Shown one piece after another: positions 37,845 to 42,153 of a stretch of DNA of 42,153 bases (position 1 is its first letter; every line of letters starts with the position of its first letter). The position numbers and the translations under genes were made by a program. Below the pieces are notes generated by a model that was not told the DNA's origin, searched no databases, and was given only the letters and a program-made list of their open reading frames with translations. Source of the stretch: Reyranella sp. (GTDB taxonomy: Bacteria > Pseudomonadota > Alphaproteobacteria > Reyranellales > Reyranellaceae); the NCBI GenBank assembly GCA_019750135.1, contig JAIEOV010000060.1, forward strand, positions 1 through 42,153, in the 5' to 3' direction.

Positions 37845-39066
37845 GCGGGAGACGGGCTCGGTCCGCTGCCTGTGGCTGACGATGGCCGACCCCGAGCCGC
37901 GCCATAACGGCCAGTACGTGTATTCCGGCGGCCTGATCGATTCGGTGGCGGCGGCCGGCGGCGACGTCGAGGTGCTGGGGCTCGGCCGCTCGGAATCGCC
38001 GCGCGCCAATGACGCGGCGCGCGCCACGGGCGATCGCTCCAAGCACGTCGTGTGGTGGCTGCCCGACGGCAATCCGCATTCGCGCTGGGGCAGTCTCGCC
38101 TCGACCCTGCCGAACATCGCCTACCGCTGCCGTACCGCCGGCATGCGGCGCATGCTGCAGAAGCTGCTGCGCCGCGACGCCTGGGACGGCATCGTCTTCG
38201 ACGGCATATCGGCCGGCTGGGCGCTGCCCGCCGTGCTCGAGCACTATGCCGGCCGCAGCGACCGCCCCCGCCTGATCTACGTGTCGCACAATCACGAAGG
38301 CAGCCTGCGCAGCCAGATCGCCGAGAGTCAGCCGCTGTTCCTCAAGCGCCAGGCCGTCCGCCTCGACGCGCTGAAAGTATCGCGCCTGGAACGCGAGCTG
38401 GTCGACGCCGTCGACTTCGTGACGGCGATCACGCACGAGGATATGACGCTCTATCGTGCCGACCATGGCTGCAAGCCGATGGATGTCCTGACCCCGGGTT
38501 ATTGCGGCCGGCGGGTCGACCAGCGGCGGATCTCGGCGGTGCTGCCGCGGCGGGCCGTCATCGTCGGCAGCTTCGACTGGATCGCCAAGCGCATGAACCT
38601 CGCCGAGTTCGTCGAGGTCGCCGATCCTCTGTTCGCCGAGGCCGGTGCCGAGTTGCAGGCCGTCGGCAGCGGCGACGAGGCCTTCCTGCAGCAGCTGCGC
38701 CAACAGTCCCTGGCCACCCACTTCACCGGGACGGTGCCTGATATCTGCCCTTACCTCGACCAGGCGCGCATCGCCATCGTGCCCGAGCGCTCGGGCGGCG
38801 GCTTCAAGCTCAAGGTGCTGGAGTATGTCTTCAACCGCGTGCCGGTCTTCGCGCTGGCTGGCTCCTTCGCCGGCGTGCCGCTGCAGCACAACGACAGCGC
38901 CATGCTGTATTCCGACCATGCCGCCCTGGCCCACGGCGTGCTCGAGGCGATCGACGACGTCGAGCGCCTGAACCGGCTGCAGGAGCGGGCGTGGGCGGCC
39001 TGCGCCGGCAGCTTCGACTGGTCGAGCCGCGGCCGCCAGATCGTCTCGGCGATCGCCAACGCATGA
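37747..39066 (+). CDS. Glycosyltransferase (GT-B type)
   Basis: Up to 439 residues. The start is uncertain. The Rossmann-like first strand (SVRCLWLTMADPEPRHNG) begins after about residue 38. The only in-frame ATGs before it are at 37747, which overlaps the previous gene by 98 bases, and 37882, which cuts into the strand; a rarer start codon near 37850 is possible. The C-terminal part has VIVGSFDWIAKRMNLAEFV and IAIVPERSGGGFKLKVLEYV, the donor-binding half of GT4-like enzymes. The stop overlaps the next start (ATGA). Confidence 0.8.
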   Translation: MTFTTSSIGRSPSTSALSPGRSSAASPATTRSERETGSVRCLWLTMADPEPRHNGQYVYSGGLIDSVAAAGGDVEVLGLGRSESPRANDAARATGDRSKHVVWWLPDGNPHSRWGSLASTLPNIAYRCRTAGMRRMLQKLLRRDAWDGIVFDGISAGWALPAVLEHYAGRSDRPRLIYVSHNHEGSLRSQIAESQPLFLKRQAVRLDALKVSRLERELVDAVDFVTAITHEDMTLYRADHGCKPMDVLTPGYCGRRVDQRRISAVLPRRAVIVGSFDWIAKRMNLAEFVEVADPLFAEAGAELQAVGSGDEAFLQQLRQQSLATHFTGTVPDICPYLDQARIAIVPERSGGGFKLKVLEYVFNRVPVFALAGSFAGVPLQHNDSAMLYSDHAALAHGVLEAIDDVERLNRLQERAWAACAGSFDWSSRGRQIVSAIANA

Positions 39067-40424
39067 CCTTCGCACCGGCTCATCCGTCGGCCACTGCGGC
39101 CCCGCGGCGGCTCGATTTCATCGACACCGTGCTGGTCGTGACCTTCCTCCTCGGCCTCTATCTCGGCGTGTCGTTGGCAGTTTCCGCCAAGGTGCCGCTA
39201 ACCTGCGCGCCGTCGGGCTTTGCCGGGCTGATCATGCTGTGGCGGCGGCGCGACCAGATCGTGCCCAAGCACCTCGCCGGGCTGCTGCTGGTGGTCACGA
39301 TCTATCTATGCTCGGTGCTGGCGGCCAGCGACTATGCCTTCCTCAGCAAGCGCTTCACCGGGCTGCTGCAGCTCACGTATTCGATGGTCATCGCCTACGC
39401 CATGTTCCTGACGCTCGTGCACGGGGATCGGCGGCAGATCTCGCGCATCCTGCTGATCTTCTGCCTGGCCATCATCGTGGGCTGTCTGCTGGAGAACTAT
39501 GCCGGGCTGCGGCCTTTGAGCGACGCGGTGCGCGAACGCCTCTATCAGACGGACCAGGTCTACGACGCCGATCTGCGCGACCAGGTGCTCTACGGCCGCA
39601 TCCGGCCCAAGCTGTTCACCTCGGAACCGTCGGCGGTGACCTTCGCCTACACCCACTTCAGCTCGGTCTGGCTGGTCATCAGCCCGTGGCGCTACAAGGT
39701 GCTGGCCTATTTCGGGCTGATCGCCCTGGCGCTCGTGGTGCTGCCGGGACCGACGCTGGTCCTGATGGTGTTCCTGACCGCACCGTACCTGGTCTTCCTG
39801 GCCGGCACGCGGCCGGGCGGCCACACCTCGATCTCGCGCACGGTGGGGGCGCTGGCACTGGCCGGCGTGATGGTCGCCGCCGCCGTCGTGTTCGGCAGCA
39901 TCTTCTTCGCCGAGCGCCTGAACGAACTCGCGACCGGCCGCGATGCCAGCTTCTTCTATCGCTTCACCGGTCCGATGCTGGTGGCCTTCGACATGTTCCG
40001 CAATCACCCGTGGGCCGGCGCCGGCCTCACCGGCGAGCCGTACATCACCGACAACGTGATGAACGTCTACATGAACTCGCCGTCGTTCCAAGCGGCCTGG
40101 CGCATCGACCGCGTCGCCGACGTGCTGACCAATTACGTGTGGCTGCACTGGATCTATCTCGGCCTGGTGTGGGGTGTACTGACGCTGGTGGCGGTATCGG
40201 TATGGCTGCGCCTGCTGGGCGTGCCCAGCGTGCTCTATTGCTGGACGGTCTGGGTCATCCTGGGTCAGGCGTCGGGCTCCTACGTCGGCCCCAAGACATG
40301 GAGCGTGATGCTGATCGCGGCCGCGGCGTCGATCATGGCGGTCAATGCGCCGGCGCAACCGCGCGCGACGGCCCGGCAGGCGACGGTCTTCCGTCCCGGC
40401 GTCCGCCTCCCCCGTGCGGCGTAG
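39063..40424 (+). CDS. O-antigen ligase/polymerase-like membrane protein
   Basis: 453 residues with about ten hydrophobic segments and a large loop. The pattern of helices and RNHPWAGAGLTGEPY near the periplasmic loop (F-x-x-H-P-x-x-G-x-G type) matches O-antigen ligase and Wzy-like proteins. In this operon a polymerase role is likely, since no other Wzy candidate is present, but ligase cannot be excluded. The ATG at 39063 overlaps the stop of the preceding glycosyltransferase. No Wzx flippase is seen in the window. Confidence 0.82.
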   Translation: MTFAPAHPSATAAPRRLDFIDTVLVVTFLLGLYLGVSLAVSAKVPLTCAPSGFAGLIMLWRRRDQIVPKHLAGLLLVVTIYLCSVLAASDYAFLSKRFTGLLQLTYSMVIAYAMFLTLVHGDRRQISRILLIFCLAIIVGCLLENYAGLRPLSDAVRERLYQTDQVYDADLRDQVLYGRIRPKLFTSEPSAVTFAYTHFSSVWLVISPWRYKVLAYFGLIALALVVLPGPTLVLMVFLTAPYLVFLAGTRPGGHTSISRTVGALALAGVMVAAAVVFGSIFFAERLNELATGRDASFFYRFTGPMLVAFDMFRNHPWAGAGLTGEPYITDNVMNVYMNSPSFQAAWRIDRVADVLTNYVWLHWIYLGLVWGVLTLVAVSVWLRLLGVPSVLYCWTVWVILGQASGSYVGPKTWSVMLIAAAASIMAVNAPAQPRATARQATVFRPGVRLPRAA

Positions 40425-40434
40425 CGCAGCGGCA

Positions 40435-40575
40435 CCGCGGGCCTCTGGCCCGCTCATAGTCTTCGCTGGGGGCGCGCCACTCCAGTGGCGCGATCATCTC
40501 TTGCCTCGACGAAGACGCGCGACTGGAGTCGCGCGCCCCCAGCCATGAGCGGGCGGGACGCCCGCGGTCCGCGCT
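40435..40575. repeat. Compound palindromic repeat (copy D) between convergent genes
   Basis: It contains the reverse complement of the copy B module (40446–40509), a second GCGCGACTGGAGTCGCGCGC palindrome (40516–40535) and flanking GCGGGCC/GGCCCGC pieces. It fills most of the spacer between the ligase-like gene and the metallophosphoesterase. Confidence 0.85.
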
Positions 40576-40583
40576 GCGCTGCG

Positions 40584-41411
40584 CTAGATCGGCCCGTAGG
40601 CTTCGGGGAAATCCGCGATGTTCAGGGTCGGCATGCCGGGCACTTGCACCAGCCGGCTGTCGTGCCGGCCGTCCGGCTCCAGCCGATGCTCGACATAGCC
40701 CACCTGCTTCGAGCCGTAGAGGGGCTGGAGGCGGTCGGGGATGACGTAGCCCGTCGAGGGCGCCCACACATGGCAAACGCCGTCCGACCAGCGCTCTCGA
40801 TATTGATGGATGTGGCCGGACGCGATCAGCGCCGGCGGCATCCTGCGGAGCCGCTCCAGCAGCGCGCGGCGCGGCGCGGGATCCACAAACCGCCAGTTCA
40901 TCGCGGGTTCATCGACCGCCCTGTCGAACAGCGGCATGTGCAGGAAGAGTGCGAGCTTGCGCGCACCTAGGCTCGCTGTGGCCTCGACGATTGCATCCTC
41001 CTGATCGGCGGCCGCCGCCAGATCGCTGCCCAGCAGTTGCGCGTTGATGGCGAGCAGTCGCCAGCCGGGTACGTCGAGCGTCCAGAAGTCGGCGCCAAAA
41101 TGCGCGAGGTAGCGGATGCGCCGTTCATCAGTGATCACGGGCACGCCATGCGCCGCGAGATTCTGGCTGTCGCCGATATCGTGGTTGCCCGGCAGGTAGC
41201 GCACGGGCAGCCCGATCGCGTCGTGCAGCGCCCGCCCCGCTGAAAGGTCGATCTCCTTGGACTCACCCGACAGCGAGATATCGCCCGAGTTCAGCACCAG
41301 GTCGGGCCGATCGGCCCGCAACGCCTCGCCAATGCGCTCGAAATTGGCGACGAAGAAGGGCTTCTCGGCGCTGAGGTGCGTGTCGGAGATCTGGGCGATG
41401 CGAAAGGTCAT
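40584..41411 (-). CDS. Calcineurin-like metallophosphoesterase (CpdA-like)
   Basis: 275 residues from the ATG at 41411, 12 bases inside an alternative ATG at 41423 whose ribosome site would be too close. Metal-binding motifs are all present: D-x-H in ISDTHLS, GD in NSGDIS, GNHD and the final SGHIHQY. This set fits the cAMP phosphodiesterase CpdA and related class III phosphodiesterases; the real substrate is not known. It is convergent with the polysaccharide operon and may be independent of it. Confidence 0.87.
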   Translation of the reverse strand: MTFRIAQISDTHLSAEKPFFVANFERIGEALRADRPDLVLNSGDISLSGESKEIDLSAGRALHDAIGLPVRYLPGNHDIGDSQNLAAHGVPVITDERRIRYLAHFGADFWTLDVPGWRLLAINAQLLGSDLAAAADQEDAIVEATASLGARKLALFLHMPLFDRAVDEPAMNWRFVDPAPRRALLERLRRMPPALIASGHIHQYRERWSDGVCHVWAPSTGYVIPDRLQPLYGSKQVGYVEHRLEPDGRHDSRLVQVPGMPTLNIADFPEAYGPI

Positions 41412-41502
41412 GACACTACTCATTTCCGGGTTGTAATGTCATTAACTCCCTCTCTCGATATGAGAGCAAGCGATTGTTGATGCTTGCGGCAGCGTTACCC
41501 TG

Positions 41503-41526
41503 AAAAAAGCGCGCCTTGCGGCGCGC
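41503..41526 (-). terminator. Rho-independent terminator for the fcl gene
   Basis: On the minus strand a 7-bp GCGCGCC/GGCGCGC stem (41520–41526 with 41509–41515) with a 4-base loop is followed directly by six T (41508–41503). Confidence 0.85.
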
Positions 41527-41555
41527 GAGTAAGGGACTGCTTCTTCTCAAGGGGT

Positions 41556-41623
41556 CAGCGAAGCGCGGACCGCGGGCTGGGTCGCGGTAAACCTCGACCC
41601 AGCCCGCGGTCCGCGCTTCGCTG
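41556..41623. repeat. 29-bp perfect inverted repeat after fcl
   Basis: Bases 41556–41584 are the exact inverted complement of 41595–41623, with a 10-base loop. It begins two bases after the fcl stop. Such a long perfect stem is unusual for a simple terminator, and a canonical terminator follows about 30 bases further on. Confidence 0.9.
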
Positions 41624-41625
41624 GA

Positions 41626-42153
41626 TCAGGCCACCGCTTTCTGGGCCTCCGGGACGACGTTGTCGACGTACCAGCGGTAGGTCGCGGCCAGTCCGTCGCG
41701 TAGCGGCGTGCGGGCGCGCCAGCCCAGCGAGGCGGCGAAGTTGGTGTCGACCATCTTGCGCGGCACGCCGTCGGGACGGCTGGAATCGAACTGGATACCG
41801 CCCTTGTAGCCCACCACCTTGCAGATCAGGCTGACCAGGTCGACGATCGCCACGTCGGAACCCGGTCCCAGGTTGACGTGTCCCTCGTCGGAGTAGTTCT
41901 GCATCAGCCAGACCATGCCGTCCGCCGCGTCGTCGACATAGAGGAACTCGCGGCGCACCGCACCGGTCCCCCAGACGTCGATGGTCGGCGCGCGCGAACG
42001 CATGGCGGCGTGCGCCTTGACCAGCAGCGCCGGCACGACGTGGCTCTGCATCAGGTCGAAATTGTCACCCGGCCCGTAGAGGTTGGTCGGCATGACGGAG
42101 ATGAAGTCGCAGCCGTACTGGCGGCGATAGGCCTGGCCGAGCTTGATGCCGGC
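41626..42153 (-). CDS. fcl: GDP-L-fucose synthase, C-terminal part (cut by window end)
   Basis: 175 residues of the C-terminal part; the frame runs off the right edge, so the N-terminal NAD-binding domain and the YxxxK catalytic pair are outside. What remains is typical of GDP-4-keto-6-deoxymannose epimerase/reductase: GIKLGQAYRRQYG, PTNLYGPGDNFDL, SHVVPALLVKAH, VWGTGAVRREFLYVDDAAD and VNLGPGSD. It would make GDP-L-fucose from the manC product once Gmd has acted; gmd may lie just beyond the window. Confidence 0.95.
   Translation of the reverse strand, partial: AGIKLGQAYRRQYGCDFISVMPTNLYGPGDNFDLMQSHVVPALLVKAHAAMRSRAPTIDVWGTGAVRREFLYVDDAADGMVWLMQNYSDEGHVNLGPGSDVAIVDLVSLICKVVGYKGGIQFDSSRPDGVPRKMVDTNFAASLGWRARTPLRDGLAATYRWYVDNVVPEAQKAVA

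Overview
This window looks like chromosome from a high-GC alphaproteobacterium. The signs are the yqeY–dnaG–rpoD cluster, a ChvG/ChvI-type two-component pair, carAB followed by greA, TctC-type binding proteins and many GC-rich palindromic intergenic repeats. A member of the Rhodospirillales or a Reyranella-like lineage would fit, but that is a guess. No tRNA, rRNA or CRISPR array was seen.

Left part (1–5.1 kb). The first 76 bases look like the end of an IS3-family element running off the window. Next come a divergent EF-G-like GTPase (402–2477) and two tandem 144-residue exported thioredoxin-fold proteins. The first of these (2578–3012) is the main discovery. Its frame is interrupted only by a TGA at codon 41, exactly where thioredoxins have the nucleophilic cysteine (U-G-G-C-K). 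Just downstream is a hairpin whose bulged U and apical G-U fall at the same distances from the UGA (17, 23, 24) as in the E. coli fdhF SECIS. I read it as a selenocysteine-containing periplasmic thioredoxin-like protein. Its neighbour (3112–3546) aligns without gaps and has Ser at that position and no SECIS. A DUF962/Mpo1-like membrane protein and the periplasmic methionine sulfoxide reductase MsrP follow.

5.2–15 kb. A tight five-gene operon (TctC binding protein, crotonase-family protein, small unknown protein, acyl-CoA dehydrogenase, CaiB/BaiF CoA-transferase) probably takes up and degrades a carboxylic acid as its CoA ester. It converges on a DUF6492-like gene. After a 386-base gap with a candidate structured small RNA come a LysR regulator and trxB (minus strand), an Lrp/AsnC regulator with an NTF2-like protein (plus), yciB (plus) and greA (minus).

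15–25 kb is housekeeping: carA–carB (minus), then yqeY, a TfoX-N protein, dnaG and rpoD (plus), closed by a strong terminator.

25–42 kb is surface polysaccharide. After an FkbM methyltransferase come a lipoprotein, a ChvI-type response regulator and a ChvG-type histidine kinase in overlapping frames. The export and assembly locus follows: manC, Wza-like lipoprotein, Wzc-like BY-kinase, two glycosyltransferases, a polyprenyl-phosphate sugar transferase, another glycosyltransferase and an O-antigen ligase/polymerase-like protein. A metallophosphoesterase and the C-terminal part of GDP-L-fucose synthase (both minus) end the window. manC and fcl together suggest a mannose- and/or fucose-containing polymer. 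The kinase pair next door is of the type that controls exopolysaccharide in rhizobia. A family of GC-rich inverted repeats lies between the transcription units.
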